DNA of 64,000 nucleotides from Leuconostoc miyukkimchii (GCF_019656055.1 NZ_BPKY01000002.1:1-64000), one strand, 5' to 3'; counted from the first letter of the stretch, positions 45,481 through 55,617 are shown. A program made the numbers and translations. The notes: generated by a model from the sequence alone, not told the origin.

Positions 45481-46329
45481 CTATTTCACTTTTGGAGCAC
45501 CTTTCCAAACTGCAATTTCGCCTGTACCACTTTTGTTATCGATATAGTTTGCGACATTATTAGATTGGTAAGCTTTTACAAATTTTTTAATCGCTGGGCT
45601 GCCTTTTTTATTTTTTGTTGTTGCGATAATATTAATACCGCCATGTGTACTTTTATTAACCGGTTGGACATAAATAGCAGATTTTATTGAACGTCCGGAT
45701 CCTACTATAAAACTAGGATCAATTGATGCCAAATCAACCTCCGGTAAAGTTCTCACTAATTGATCAGTTGCTAATTCTTTAAATTTGAGATTTTTCTTAT
45801 TCTCAATAATATCCTTTGTAGTAGGATCCTTAACTTTATCTGCTAGTTTGATTAGCCCGGCAGATTGTAACACCAATAGTGATCTCCCTTGTGTAATCTT
45901 ACTATTTGAAATACCCACTGTCCCATTTTGTGGTATATCTTTAATTGATTTATGCTTATCCGAATATAAACGCCCAGCGACTAAAATCGTTTCTCCAACG
46001 GGAACAATGTTAGACTTATGTGTCTTATTCCAATCGTTTAAAAATATATAGTGTTGAAAGGCGTTAGCATCAATATCCCCTGAAGATAGCGCAGCATTGG
46101 GTTGCGTATAATCAGTGAATGTCTTAATCTTAAGGGTTAATCCTTCTTTTTTTGCATTATCTTTGACAATTTTCCACTGTTCATCGGTACGTTTGTCACC
46201 TGCCATAATACCCACTGTCAGTGTTTCTTTGGTATTATTGGCGGTTCTTTGACCAAAACTTGCGTAGGCGATACCGGCAATTGCTACGACAGCCACACCA
46301 CCAACAAGCCATTTAGTTGTTTTACTCAT
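45481..46329 (-). CDS. metQ: methionine ABC transporter substrate-binding protein (MetQ/NlpA)
   Basis: The protein of 282 residues has the MetQ blocks TLTVGIMAGDKRTDEQW, ANAFQHYIFLNDWN and DLASIDPSFIVGSG. The signal segment (about 6-22) lacks a lipobox cysteine, so it may stay membrane-anchored. Start is ATG 46329 with GGGAG 10 nt upstream; the longer frame adds 12 residues. A T-box leader with a probable Met specifier precedes it, consistent with methionine uptake. The ATPase and permease genes are not in the window. Confidence 0.88.
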   Translation of the reverse strand: MSKTTKWLVGGVAVVAIAGIAYASFGQRTANNTKETLTVGIMAGDKRTDEQWKIVKDNAKKEGLTLKIKTFTDYTQPNAALSSGDIDANAFQHYIFLNDWNKTHKSNIVPVGETILVAGRLYSDKHKSIKDIPQNGTVGISNSKITQGRSLLVLQSAGLIKLADKVKDPTTKDIIENKKNLKFKELATDQLVRTLPEVDLASIDPSFIVGSGRSIKSAIYVQPVNKSTHGGINIIATTKNKKGSPAIKKFVKAYQSNNVANYIDNKSGTGEIAVWKGAPKVK

Positions 46330-46409
46330 GATACTTTTTCTCCCTGTTTTCTCTAATAACGACATAAAATTTTTAAAACGATCATAAACAGGTCAGCATT
46401 TTGTCAATC

Positions 46410-46720
46410 AAAAAAGCCGCTTCTGTACTTATAATACAGAAGCGGCTTTTGATAAGCGTGATACCATTCTGAGTTCGGGCCAATTGTTACCAAATAGCTG
46501 CTCACTAACCATCGGGCATCGGAAAATGATCCTAGCTGAATGGTGTGCCCAGTAACGGGGGCCAAATCGTCGCACACTAAACGGTAAACCGATTCGTATG
46601 CACCAATCACAGGTCATTTTCACAATCGCACGCACACTAACTCACATCACCCGTTAGCTTTCTTAGCTTTGATAAATTGCTACTTTCCTGTTCAACTTGT
46701 TTCGTTCTAAAAATTATTAT
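46410..46720 (-). promoter_or_regulatory. T-box leader (probably tRNA-Met) of metQ
   Basis: On minus the leader of about 310 nt contains a T-box core CAGAATGGTATCACGCTTAT (plus 46452-46471). It has UGGU, which pairs with the tRNA acceptor end NCCA with discriminator A. It ends in a strong terminator AAAAGCCGCTTCTGTA / TACAGAAGCGGCTTTT (46410-46450). A candidate AUG specifier lies at 46615-46617. When methionyl-tRNA is uncharged, the antiterminator forms and metQ is read. Specifier choice is inferred from the gene. Confidence 0.75.
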
Positions 46721-46726
46721 AGATAA

Positions 46727-46755
46727 ATATAACATCTACATTGAAGTAATGTCAA
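46727..46755 (-). promoter_or_regulatory. promoter of the T-box-metQ transcript
   Basis: TTGACA (46750-46755), 17-bp spacer, TTATAT (46727-46732) on the minus strand. It places the start near 46720. Confidence 0.65.
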
Positions 46756-46804
46756 CAGCTATTACTCACTCATAAACAAATTAATAACCCGCTGTGAAGA
46801 CGAA

Positions 46805-47332
46805 TTATAATTTAAATTCATAAAATACGCAGTCGTCAACTCCCTTGTTGTCAAAACTAGGTAAGTCGTGACGCCCGATATATGCAAAACCACTTTTCTC
46901 ATATAATTTACGAGCAGGAATATTGCCCACGAGTGTATCAAGCCTAATTGAAAACATATCATTTTCAGCAGCATACTGCTTGACAAAAGCTATCATTTGG
47001 CTAGCTATACCCTGTTTTAGTCTTTCAGGATGTGAAATAAGTGTATGTACAATCAAATGTAGAGAATTATATTCGGATTTTAACCACACGAGTTCTTGAT
47101 ATGATTCGTCTGCATTATGATTAAGTATCATAGAGCCAACGATAATATCCTGTTCGTCTATGCAAATAAACAGCTCCTGTTTTGAGACCGCCGCCAGTGC
47201 AACGGCTATATCTGGGTATACACCAGGTATCCAACTCGTCTGTTGCGTATTGATCAGTGGCAGTGAATCTTTGTAGAATGTTTGAATACCTGCTGTATCA
47301 GTGCTCATAGCCCGTCTAATTTTATATGGCAT
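46805..47332 (-). CDS. GNAT family N-acetyltransferase
   Basis: The 175-residue protein has LIVHTLISHPERLKQGIASQMI (motif A, Q-x-G-x-A near residue 98) and ARKLYEKSGFAYIGRHDLP near 140. It is a standard single-domain GNAT and monocistronic. The ribosome site is poor (AAAGGAATATT). Substrate cannot be predicted. Confidence 0.85.
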   Translation of the reverse strand: MPYKIRRAMSTDTAGIQTFYKDSLPLINTQQTSWIPGVYPDIAVALAAVSKQELFICIDEQDIIVGSMILNHNADESYQELVWLKSEYNSLHLIVHTLISHPERLKQGIASQMIAFVKQYAAENDMFSIRLDTLVGNIPARKLYEKSGFAYIGRHDLPSFDNKGVDDCVFYEFKL

Positions 47333-47581
47333 TGTTATAATATTCCTTTTTAAAGTTTAAATCACAATGTGTTTTAACAATTATACTACAGTAACAAATC
47401 TATTGGTATTACTGAATTTTTAGAGGTTTGACTGAAGTTGGTTTGACTAACTATTTGCATTGGTGAACACAATAAAAACTATCCTACTAATGAACGATAT
47501 ACAATTATTACGACTCCACTTACAGACATTATTTGTCTCTGCCGTTATTTTCTGTATATTTGCTAAAAATTGCTTGTAAAA

Positions 47582-47609
47582 AAAAGTAATTTGCGTTACA
47601 CTTACTTTT
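47582..47609. promoter_or_regulatory. candidate operator of the FMN reductase gene
   Basis: AAAAGTAA (47582-47589) and TTACTTTT (47602-47609) are inverted repeats with a 12-bp centre (TTTGCGTTACAC). They lie 26 bp before the ATG. The rest of 47333-47634 holds no gene. Confidence 0.4.
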
Positions 47610-47634
47610 AGTAAATAGAAAGAGGTATTATTTA

Positions 47635-48177
47635 ATGACTAAGTTTGGTATTATTGTTGGTTCTATTCGAAAGAACTCATATTCAAAAGGTGTTGCGGAC
47701 GCTTTGGTAGCTGGATTACCTGCAGATGCGGAAGTAACATATTTAAACATCAGTGACTTGCCACTTTATAATCAAGATTTTGATGCAGATTCTCCTGAAT
47801 CTTATGTAAAGTTCCGATCAGAAGTAGCAAATCAAGATGCTTTCATCTTCGTGACACCAGAACACAACCGTAGCATTCCTGCCGCATTGAAGAACGCACT
47901 TGATGTCGCTTCACGTCCTTGGGGGCAAAGTGTATGGGCTGGTAAGCCTGCCTTGGTAGCATCACAATCAATCGGTGGCACAGCCGCTGTGTTGGCTCAC
48001 CATGTACTACGTCAATCACTTGTATTTCTTGACATGCCAACGCTACAACAACCTGAATTATACATTGGAAACACTGCTGAATTAGCCGATGAAAATGGTC
48101 AAATTACAAATGAAGGTACAAAAAAGTTTTTGGCAGATAGTGCAAAGCAATTTGTAACATTCGCTGAAAAGTTTTAA
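47635..48177 (+). CDS. NADPH-dependent FMN reductase
   Basis: The 180-residue flavodoxin-like protein has the FMN-binding loop VGSIRKNSYSKGVA (about 8-21) and FVTPEHNRSIPAALKNALD (about 73-91). This is the pattern of the FMN_red/chromate-reductase group. It reduces flavins or quinones with NADPH in the cytosol. AGAGG is upstream. It has its own terminator. An inverted repeat in the promoter suggests redox or electrophile control. Confidence 0.88.
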   Translation: MTKFGIIVGSIRKNSYSKGVADALVAGLPADAEVTYLNISDLPLYNQDFDADSPESYVKFRSEVANQDAFIFVTPEHNRSIPAALKNALDVASRPWGQSVWAGKPALVASQSIGGTAAVLAHHVLRQSLVFLDMPTLQQPELYIGNTAELADENGQITNEGTKKFLADSAKQFVTFAEKF

Positions 48178-48197
48178 TCAGAAAAAACGATCGTCAT

Positions 48198-48230
48198 AAA
48201 AAATCCTATTATTTCTAATAGGATTTTTTA
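48198..48230 (+). terminator. terminator after FMN reductase gene
   Basis: AAAAAATCCTATTA-TTTC-TAATAGGATTTTTT, 20 nt past the stop codon. Confidence 0.85.
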
Positions 48231-48347
48231 TTTTATCCAAGTTCATTGTATAAGTGTTAGGAATATTTATTACTTTTTTATCTTAAAATTCATTTTAAGT
48301 TTAAAAAAACCATAGAATCAATATCCTTTTTGTTTGAGCCTTGATAT

Positions 48348-49121
48348 CTAATAGTTCAGTTTTTGCTGAACGATACTTTGGGGAACTAATGAAATGATGA
48401 TAGTGACAATCAATAACCATAATAAATCGTACGCGCTTTCTAAGTTTAGAGATCCTATAGCCATTTGTCGGATTAAACTAACGGCATGTGTCAACGGTGA
48501 AAACCATCCTATATTTTTTAACCATGGTGCCACAGAGGTTAAAGGAAAAAAAGTATTTGAAAACATATACATTGGTTGAATAACCAACATGCTGTAATAA
48601 TTTAAATAATCACGAGTGGGCGTTATTAATGTAAATGTCAACCCTAGAAAACCAAACAATGTTCCAGTTAAAAGTAAGACAATTGGAATAAAAATGGCTA
48701 TCCAACTTTGTAAGATGCCCATCCCCGCAGTGACTAATAAAAATAAAGAACCAAATATGGTGCCCCTAATTCCTGACCAAAGTGCTTGACCTACAATAAT
48801 TTCTTCTAAATTAATTGGTGTTGTACTAATTTCATAATATGTTTTATCTAATCGCATCTGAATATAGGCATTGGTTGTACTTTCAACATTTGCAGCATTC
48901 ATGGCAGTTGCTGCGACTAAACCTAGTGAAATAAAGGTTAAATATGGCATTCCCGAAACTTGACCTACAAAGTGTCCAATACCCAATCCCATCGCTACCA
49001 AGTATAAAATAGGATCAAAAAGATTTGGAAAAATAGAAATTTTAAAAAGTTTTCGAAAACTCATCCAATTACGTTCCATAACATGAATGATACCATTAAC
49101 TGAAAGTCTGTTCAATTTCAT
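48348..49121 (-). CDS. ABC-2 type exporter permease
   Basis: The 257-residue protein has six membrane segments and the ABC-2 (DrrB/NodJ-like) pattern, with LVAATAMNAANVESTTNAYI and MRLDKTYYEISTTPINLEEI near the middle. It pairs with the ATPase upstream, overlapping it by about 26 nt. Start is ATG 49121, with GAGGAG just before. Possible substrates are drugs or lipids. Confidence 0.85.
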   Translation of the reverse strand: MKLNRLSVNGIIHVMERNWMSFRKLFKISIFPNLFDPILYLVAMGLGIGHFVGQVSGMPYLTFISLGLVAATAMNAANVESTTNAYIQMRLDKTYYEISTTPINLEEIIVGQALWSGIRGTIFGSLFLLVTAGMGILQSWIAIFIPIVLLLTGTLFGFLGLTFTLITPTRDYLNYYSMLVIQPMYMFSNTFFPLTSVAPWLKNIGWFSPLTHAVSLIRQMAIGSLNLESAYDLLWLLIVTIIISLVPQSIVQQKLNY

Positions 49122-49863
49122 CACGCTCCTCTACATAACCTGTTAATGCCAAATACGTTTGCTCTATATTTTTATATCCATATTTCTGAGGTATTTCTGA
49201 TGTTGGACCACTCGCAATTGCTTGTCCATGATCAATAATTAACACATCGTCTGCTAATCTTTCAATTTCATCACCGTAATGCGAGGTCATCAAAATTGAC
49301 ACCCCTTGTTTTTTTAACCGTTCCAGTCTGTTCCACATCACATGACGTGATTGAATATCCAATCCCGTTGTCGGTTCATCTAAAATGATTAGTTCTGGGT
49401 TATTGACTAAGGAACGAGCTAAAACTAACCGGCGTCTCATGCCGCCTGATAATTCGTGAATTTGCTTTGTTCTATAGTTTGATAAGCCAACAAAGGTCAG
49501 TAAACTGTCAGCTTTTTCCTTTGCCTTACTCCATGGTATATCAAACAAAATTGCATGAGCGATCATATTTTCACATACGTTCAAAGAAGTATCGAGCAAA
49601 TCATCTTGCATAACGATCCCAAGACGACGTTTTGCCTCTCTCGGTGATTTTTGGACATCTATTCCCCGTATGTCAACGTGACCTGAAGTCATAACTGTTG
49701 TTGCATATATCATCTTTAAGGTTGTCGACTTTCCCGCGCCATTTGGACCAAGAATGGCTAAAGCTCGTCCTTTTTTGAGTTGAAAAGAAATATTTTTTAC
49801 CGCTATGAAGTCTCCATAACGTTTTTCTATACTGTTAACATTGAGAATCACATTATTTTCCAT
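49096..49863 (-). CDS. ABC exporter ATPase
   Basis: The 255-residue protein has Walker A GPNGAGKST (about 39-47), signature LSGGMRRRLVLAR near 138 and Walker B LIILDEPTTGLD near 158, followed by the switch His in LMTSHYGDE. It belongs to the DrrA/NodI group. It overlaps the permease gene. The divergent HTH gene at 49998 with a long palindrome between them is the probable regulator. Confidence 0.92.
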   Translation of the reverse strand: MENNVILNVNSIEKRYGDFIAVKNISFQLKKGRALAILGPNGAGKSTTLKMIYATTVMTSGHVDIRGIDVQKSPREAKRRLGIVMQDDLLDTSLNVCENMIAHAILFDIPWSKAKEKADSLLTFVGLSNYRTKQIHELSGGMRRRLVLARSLVNNPELIILDEPTTGLDIQSRHVMWNRLERLKKQGVSILMTSHYGDEIERLADDVLIIDHGQAIASGPTSEIPQKYGYKNIEQTYLALTGYVEERDEIEQTFS

Positions 49864-49940
49864 ATGCCTTATCTAGACCGCCTATCCTATATTTATTGAT
49901 AAGTACTTTGACTTATAATATTTGCAAGTATATACTTTAA

Positions 49941-49979
49941 TTATTTCAGTATTCATCGAAGTATGGAATACTGAAATAA
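49941..49979. promoter_or_regulatory. long palindromic operator between ABC exporter and regulator
   Basis: TTATTTCAGTATTC (49941-49954) and GAATACTGAAATAA (49966-49979) form a perfect 14-bp inverted repeat with an 11-bp centre. It lies in the divergent intergenic region, ending 18 bp before ATG 49998. Confidence 0.7.
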
Positions 49980-49997
49980 TTTGAAAGGTGAATAAAA

Positions 49998-50684
49998 ATG
50001 AATGAATTTCCAGATATTACAATTATTGCCCGGGCTTTATCAATTCCTTCAAAAATGAAAATTCTTGATGCCTTAATGGATCACAAACGCCACACAGCTA
50101 CTGAACTAGCTAAGATCAGCCACATAACAGCACAAACAGCTACTTATCACCTTAATGAATTTCTTAAAAATAATTGGATTGGTATGGAAAAGTCAGGACG
50201 TTTTCATTACTTTTTTTTAGAGGATACTAATGTTGTGGAGCTTTTGGAGAAACTAAGTCCCGCGTCTCCTCCACGAAAAGCACGATCTAAACAACGTGCC
50301 ATTATGCTTGAAAAAGATACACTATATCGTACATGTTACGATCATATGGCTGGACATATTGGGGTATTAATTACTACAGCTTTAACCCAAAAGGGATATT
50401 TAAATTCTGAATTTAATGTAACAGAAAATGGTGGTGCTTTTTTTCGAGACTATCTAAACATTGAAGTTTCCTTACTACACAAACAGAAACGTCAGTTTGC
50501 CACAAAATGTCTAGACTGGAGTGAAAGACAGCATCATGTTGGTGGTGCACTGGGACACGCCATCCTGCTTTCTTTCAAGGAAAAAGGTTTGGTGACAATA
50601 AATAATAAATCTACCAGAGCGCTAACATTAACAACAAAAGGAACATCTTTTTTGCAAACACAGCTAAATATCATTTTAAAATAA
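49998..50684 (+). CDS. ArsR-type winged-helix regulator
   Basis: The 228-residue protein has an N-terminal winged helix (LAKISHITAQTATYHLNEFL near residue 38), as in ArsR/HTH_20 proteins. Its C-terminal part contains a second region with His and Cys residues (CLDWSERQHHVGGALGHAIL). This two-part form resembles transcriptional regulators of ABC exporters. It likely binds the palindrome at 49941-49979. AAAGG lies upstream. Its effector is unknown. Confidence 0.82.
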   Translation: MNEFPDITIIARALSIPSKMKILDALMDHKRHTATELAKISHITAQTATYHLNEFLKNNWIGMEKSGRFHYFFLEDTNVVELLEKLSPASPPRKARSKQRAIMLEKDTLYRTCYDHMAGHIGVLITTALTQKGYLNSEFNVTENGGAFFRDYLNIEVSLLHKQKRQFATKCLDWSERQHHVGGALGHAILLSFKEKGLVTINNKSTRALTLTTKGTSFLQTQLNIILK

Positions 50685-50728
50685 ACTTTTCTTGATCTCA
50701 AAGCTGTTATTTTCAATTTTTTTGAATT

Positions 50729-50756
50729 AAAAAAAGCTACAGTTAGTAGCTTTTTC
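50729..50756 (+). terminator. terminator after the ArsR-type gene
   Basis: AAAAAGCTAC-AGTTA-GTAGCTTTTT with flanking A and T tracts, 45 nt past the stop. Confidence 0.8.
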
Positions 50757-50967
50757 TCTGTTATCAAATCATAAAAATGCTTAAAAATGATTTTCTATCA
50801 GGATACATTATTGTTGCCCCTGAGCCATCACAGCTGCACAACCTTCCTATACTTATTCTTATTTTTTAACTAAACAAGTGTATAATCAAATTTAATTATA
50901 TTGAAATGTGATTATTAGATTTAGCTGAAATTTCAGTCATGCCATTTTGTCGCAGGGAGTCAGTAGA

Positions 50968-51792
50968 ATGAAAAATGATATTGAAAGACTATTAACAACA
51001 GATACTGCCAAATACTCAGATCAACAATGTATGTGGCTCTTAGAACACATTGGTGATTTGAATGGTGATATTCGCGACCGAATTGTTTACGGTTCATTTT
51101 GCCATGGATTTTTAGACAACAACTTTTCAACTGAACAAATGAAAATGATCGCCAATTATGTCACAGAAAATGAATTACTGTTTTTAAATATTGACGAAAA
51201 TAATAATTCACATATTTTCACCAGAACATTCACAGCGCTGCTAGGTAGTTTATTGTTGCATAAAGACAAGCAAAATCCCTTCTTAACAAGCCTACAAAGA
51301 CAAAAATGGCTAGAGTGGGCAATTAAATATTTGACTGTTGAAAAAGATTGGCGCGGGTTTATAAACGAACACGGTTGGGCACACAGTATTGCGCATGGTA
51401 GCGATTTACTTGCAGAAGCTGTCAGTCATCCATCATTTAGCGCTGACCAATTAAAACGTTCCTTGTTAACCGTTAAAAGTATATTAAATAGACAAACAGG
51501 CCCGTTTGAAAATGATGAGGAAGAACGCTTAGCAATGATTATTTTGTCACATTCAAATAATAGCAAGAGAAACTTTAAAGATACATTAGACTTTCTTGAA
51601 CAGTTAAATACATCGCTTTGGACGCAATATCAAGATACCGAGGGTAGCAGAACGTCATACTATCAAATATCTTCATGGAAACGCATACTGATGACACTAT
51701 ATTTCAATTCATTAAAGTACAAAACAACAGTAAAACCAATGATTGACCAGTATTTTAAGAATATGGGTTACTTAACTGATGAAGTGAGGTAA
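50968..51792 (+). CDS. DUF2785-family protein
   Basis: The 274-residue helical protein has the stretch GFINEHGWAHSIAHGSDLLA (about 131-150), with the conserved H-G-W-x-H...H-G motif of DUF2785. It could bind a metal or be a HEAT-like scaffold. Start is ATG 50968, with GGGAG 8 nt upstream, not the TTG at 50947. No function is known. It is monocistronic. Confidence 0.75.
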   Translation: MKNDIERLLTTDTAKYSDQQCMWLLEHIGDLNGDIRDRIVYGSFCHGFLDNNFSTEQMKMIANYVTENELLFLNIDENNNSHIFTRTFTALLGSLLLHKDKQNPFLTSLQRQKWLEWAIKYLTVEKDWRGFINEHGWAHSIAHGSDLLAEAVSHPSFSADQLKRSLLTVKSILNRQTGPFENDEEERLAMIILSHSNNSKRNFKDTLDFLEQLNTSLWTQYQDTEGSRTSYYQISSWKRILMTLYFNSLKYKTTVKPMIDQYFKNMGYLTDEVR

Positions 51793-51824
51793 TTTGCCTC
51801 TAAGTATAGTTCCCGCACATATAA

Positions 51825-52259
51825 TTATAGCTTTTTGATAAATTTTTTTTGATCCTTAGTATGTGTATAACCAATATGTTCATAGAAACCATGGGCATTT
51901 TCCCTAGTCATACCAGAATTTAAACGAATAGATGTAAACCCATTTGCTACTGCCGTATCCTCTAACCACCTCATGAGTTTTGCACCAACACCAGTATTTT
52001 GATCGTCACTTGTGACAGCTAAGGCCAGCACATTTAGTGTCGGTTCAGCGTATATTTCTTCATAAATTTCAGCATGAACATAACCTAAAACTTTCTGACT
52101 TGTTTCATTTTCATAAAGCGTTAAAAAATGATGATTAGAATCGTTCAAAATTTTACGAAGTTGAGCCAAGGATTTCTCTAGTGGATAATCATAGCCCAAC
52201 TCTTCTTTGTTGATAGTATAAAGCTCGTATATATCATTTTCTGTGATGGGCCGTATCAT
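51825..52259 (-). CDS. GNAT family N-acetyltransferase
   Basis: The 144-residue protein has TLNVLALAVTSDDQNTGVGAKLM near residue 75 (motif A, Q-N-x-G-V-G) and GMTRENAHGFYEHIGY near the end. This is a standard aac(3)-I/PhnO-like small GNAT. GAGGAC lies before the ATG. Confidence 0.85.
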   Translation of the reverse strand: MIRPITENDIYELYTINKEELGYDYPLEKSLAQLRKILNDSNHHFLTLYENETSQKVLGYVHAEIYEEIYAEPTLNVLALAVTSDDQNTGVGAKLMRWLEDTAVANGFTSIRLNSGMTRENAHGFYEHIGYTHTKDQKKFIKKL

Positions 52260-52394
52260 TTTTTTGTCCTCATTCTTAGCGTAGGTCGTACTAATATTAG
52301 ACTAAATTGTATCACAACAAATTAAATACACAAGTTTTGACAGAATTTCATTTTCTTAGTTGTTATCAGGAACAAAGTAATACGATTATTTTGC

Positions 52395-52940
52395 TTATTG
52401 TTTCCAATGATTATTAATATAGCTCATAACCTCGGGTAAAGTTATGACGCCTTCTGTTGCTCGAAAATGACCACCGGTTGGTAGTAACAAAAACGGTATA
52501 GTAAGCTTTTTGGCAATTTGTTGACTAAATTGCCAAGGTATAATCGGATCATCTTGACTACTAATAACAATTGAATTGTGGGACGTCATAGAAACAAATT
52601 CCAACGAGTCATGAACAAAAAAATCATCAAACATATCATATTCTGAAATATGCTGATCAAACGGTGAAACAAAAATAATTCCTTTTGGTCGTCGTTTACT
52701 ATTGATTAGATAACGTAGTAATGAAACACAACCTAAGCTATGGCAAACAAAATATGCGTCCTCTACCTCATTAATTTGTTCAAATAAAGCACGATCAAAT
52801 TTATCGACAACGGCTTCACTAGGTCTTGCAACAAAAACTTTTTTAACTTGAAAATTCTTGCCAATTTGATTACCAACCCAATCTAACCAATTTACTTTAG
52901 GCGAACCACCGTACCCATCTATTAGATATAATTCTTTCAT
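52395..52940 (-). CDS. RBBP9/YdeN-like alpha/beta hydrolase
   Basis: The 181-residue hydrolase begins LIDGYGGSPKVNWLDWVG. It has nucleophile elbow CHSLGCVS near residue 66, Asp in SSQDDPIIPW near 128 and His in GGHFRATEG near 157, giving a full Ser-Asp-His set. These small serine hydrolases have unknown substrates. Its start has a poor ribosome site. The amidotransferase gene upstream is on the same strand. Confidence 0.82.
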   Translation of the reverse strand: MKELYLIDGYGGSPKVNWLDWVGNQIGKNFQVKKVFVARPSEAVVDKFDRALFEQINEVEDAYFVCHSLGCVSLLRYLINSKRRPKGIIFVSPFDQHISEYDMFDDFFVHDSLEFVSMTSHNSIVISSQDDPIIPWQFSQQIAKKLTIPFLLLPTGGHFRATEGVITLPEVMSYINNHWKQ

Positions 52941-52992
52941 TTAGTAAACACACCCCCTCATCAAAGTTCCAATTAGTTTGTATTCTTATCAA

Positions 52993-53664
52993 TTATTTAG
53001 TGATGAAATCTAAGATGCTATACATCGCGTCTTGATTAGTTAATGGCACGATTTGGTTGAGAATATCCTGACTGGACTGCTTTAATGCATTATTTTTTAA
53101 ACTATAAGAAAAATCATTAATAACTACTTCATTAACATCACTCTGTCTGGGTTCAAGATGAAATTGTAACCCGACTACATTGTTTTTATACAGATATCCT
53201 TGGTTTTTTACCAGGTGACTACTAAAAAGCAGTTGACCTTTATCTGGTATTTCAAACATTTCTTCATGCCAATGTAATACAGGGATTTTTTCTGGCATAT
53301 TAGGAATAATATTTACCTGACGTGTGACCTCCGCCCATCCCACCTCTTTATAAGGCGATTTCATTATTTTGGCACCTAATGTTTTGGCAACTTGTTGGGC
53401 ACCATAGCAGGCACCAAAAATTGGTTTCCCAGCTTCTATTAATTCTCTGATTAAAATTCTTTCTGTCTTTATCCAAGGTAAATCGTCGTTAGGGCTCATT
53501 GGCCCACCGAGAATAACTAATAAATCAGTCTCTGACGCTTTTGGCAAGACGCCTTCAAAAAAATATGGATGGTAGACAACAAAATCGTGTCCACGAGAAA
53601 GAGCCCAAGAAGCGATGCTTCCCGGACCCTCATTTGGTGTGTGTTGTAGAATATTGATGCGCAT
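52993..53664 (-). CDS. class I glutamine amidotransferase-like protein
   Basis: The 223-residue GATase1 protein has the Cys nucleophile loop GACYGAQQVAKTLG near residue 85 and the His-Glu pair in LQFHLEPRQSD near 168. It resembles stand-alone GMP-synthase-like amidotransferases. Start is ATG 53664, with GGAAAGG 6 nt upstream; the longer frame adds eight residues. No synthetase partner is next to it, so the acceptor is unknown. Confidence 0.82.
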   Translation of the reverse strand: MRINILQHTPNEGPGSIASWALSRGHDFVVYHPYFFEGVLPKASETDLLVILGGPMSPNDDLPWIKTERILIRELIEAGKPIFGACYGAQQVAKTLGAKIMKSPYKEVGWAEVTRQVNIIPNMPEKIPVLHWHEEMFEIPDKGQLLFSSHLVKNQGYLYKNNVVGLQFHLEPRQSDVNEVVINDFSYSLKNNALKQSSQDILNQIVPLTNQDAMYSILDFITK

Positions 53665-53796
53665 AAAAAACCTTTCCATCGACGGCAATGTTTCATAGGT
53701 ATCGCCTGCACATCCCTATTCTTTTTTTATAATTTTATCCCACCCTGATAAAGATGTCAACTAAACATTCAAGATTATCATTTTCATAGCTATTGT

Positions 53797-55617
53797 TTAA
53801 AAGCTATATTTGTTATCATTGTTCTCTTTAATGTAATTTGATGTGAGATTTTCAGCTTCAAGGAATTGACGGAAAGGTACTAATTCTTGAGCTTCGTACC
53901 TTTCTTTATAGGCATTAACAACTTCTTCACTGTACAAATTTGTATCAAGCTTTAATGTTTCTACAGGAATTGGACGATCCTTAGTGATTTTTGCGTCAAT
54001 AACAACAACACGTCCTTGATTGTAGTAATCCACTGCTTCCTTTACGACACGATCAACATCTTCAATACGTCTTACTGTTAGTCCAACTGCTCCTTGGGCT
54101 TCAGCAATTTTTGCATAGTCAACATCAGTAAAGTCAACACCAAAGTTATATGTGTTCGTATCCTCATACTTGTTTTTGATAAAGCCGTATTCTGTATTTG
54201 TGAAAACAACATTGATAACTGGCAAATCATAACGCACATTGGTTACAACGTCTGGATATGTCATTGAAAAGGCACCATCACCTATCAAGTTCCAAACTTG
54301 ACGATCTGGATAAGTATTCTTGGCACCAATACCACCTGGTAACCCAATACCCATTGTTGCAAACAATGGTGAAGTACGCCACATATTTTTAGAAGTCATA
54401 TGCAAATGACGCACGGACATCTGTGTGACATTACCCACATCAGTTGAAAAAATAGCATCCTCTGCTGCGTACTTATTGATTGCATGATAAACTTGATAGG
54501 CTTGTAGGTCGCCTTCAGTTTTTTGCTCAAGCTTATTCATGTAATCACGCCAATTTTTAACGTTTTTAACGTTTGCCTGCCACCAAGCAGATTCATCAAC
54601 TGAATCAACCTTGGCAAGAATAGCATTAATTGCTTCACCGGCATCACCTAGAATAGCAACATCATTTTGGTGGCGCTTACCTAACATAGCAGGATTGTTG
54701 TCAATTTGAATGAACTTATTCACGTTACGGAATGTGCCTTCAACCTCTGAGAATGGAAAGTTTGTACCAACAAACAATACCGTGTCTGCTTCAAGAATGG
54801 CTTCATTAGCTGGCTTCCAACCAACTCGGAATGTTGAACCTGTAAAGGCCTCAAAATCCCAATCAAAAGTTTCATAGTTTTTCCCAGTTGTAATGATAGG
54901 CGCCTTCATTTTACGTGACAATTCTTGTACGGCTGAACCATGTCCCATTGTACCAATACCAGCATAAATAACAGGTCGTTTTGCTTGATTGAGTATGTCC
55001 ACCGCGGCATCAATATCTTGATCATCTACCGGAGCTGACTTGTAACTCTTATACGTTAAGCCTGAAGAATACAATGGTGTTGAATACACTGAGTCAGCAT
55101 CAATTTCGGTAAATCCAAAATCAGCTGGTACTTCAAGCACTGCAACACCGCGTTTAGAAATTGCTGTACGAATGGCATCATCAACTAAATGTGGTAATTG
55201 CTCTGCAGTTGCAACACGACGATTATATACCGCAATACTTTCATACATTGGATTCTGATTTAATTCTTGGAATGAATCCATGTTCAATTCACGAACCGGT
55301 TTTGATCCCAAAATCGCCAGTACAGGAACATTATCCATTGCTGCATCATATAGGCCGTTAATCAAATGTGTCGCACCAGGACCACCCGATCCGACAGCCA
55401 CGCCTAATTTACCACCAAACTTCCATTGCATGACAGCTGCCATTGCACCAACTTCTTCATGTTTAACTTGTAAAAATTTAATGTTGTTTTCGGGATTCCC
55501 CATCGCGTTCATTAGACCACTTAATGTACCAGAAGGGATACCATACATTGTATCAACACCCCAACCTTCCATAACTTTCAAAGCTGCTAATCCAGCTGAT
55601 ATTTTCTTATCTGACAT
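53797..55617 (-). CDS. pox: pyruvate oxidase
   Basis: The 606-residue thiamine-diphosphate enzyme has the glutamate motif [14 protein letters not shown] (about 53-66) and the ThDP motif [20 protein letters not shown] near 440, with the FAD-binding middle domain. Family length is about 600. It turns pyruvate, phosphate and oxygen into acetyl phosphate, CO2 and H2O2. AGGAGGG lies before the ATG. A cre site 150 bp upstream points to CcpA control. Confidence 0.93.
   Translation of the reverse strand: MSDKKISAGLAALKVMEGWGVDTMYGIPSGTLSGLMNAMGNPENNIKFLQVKHEEVGAMAAVMQWKFGGKLGVAVGSGGPGATHLINGLYDAAMDNVPVLAILGSKPVRELNMDSFQELNQNPMYESIAVYNRRVATAEQLPHLVDDAIRTAISKRGVAVLEVPADFGFTEIDADSVYSTPLYSSGLTYKSYKSAPVDDQDIDAAVDILNQAKRPVIYAGIGTMGHGSAVQELSRKMKAPIITTGKNYETFDWDFEAFTGSTFRVGWKPANEAILEADTVLFVGTNFPFSEVEGTFRNVNKFIQIDNNPAMLGKRHQNDVAILGDAGEAINAILAKVDSVDESAWWQANVKNVKNWRDYMNKLEQKTEGDLQAYQVYHAINKYAAEDAIFSTDVGNVTQMSVRHLHMTSKNMWRTSPLFATMGIGLPGGIGAKNTYPDRQVWNLIGDGAFSMTYPDVVTNVRYDLPVINVVFTNTEYGFIKNKYEDTNTYNFGVDFTDVDYAKIAEAQGAVGLTVRRIEDVDRVVKEAVDYYNQGRVVVIDAKITKDRPIPVETLKLDTNLYSEEVVNAYKERYEAQELVPFRQFLEAENLTSNYIKENNDNKYSF

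Noticed and set aside
46404-46635. Overlapping minus-strand frames upstream of metQ
   Set aside because: They coincide with the T-box leader and its terminator, which explain the sequence better.
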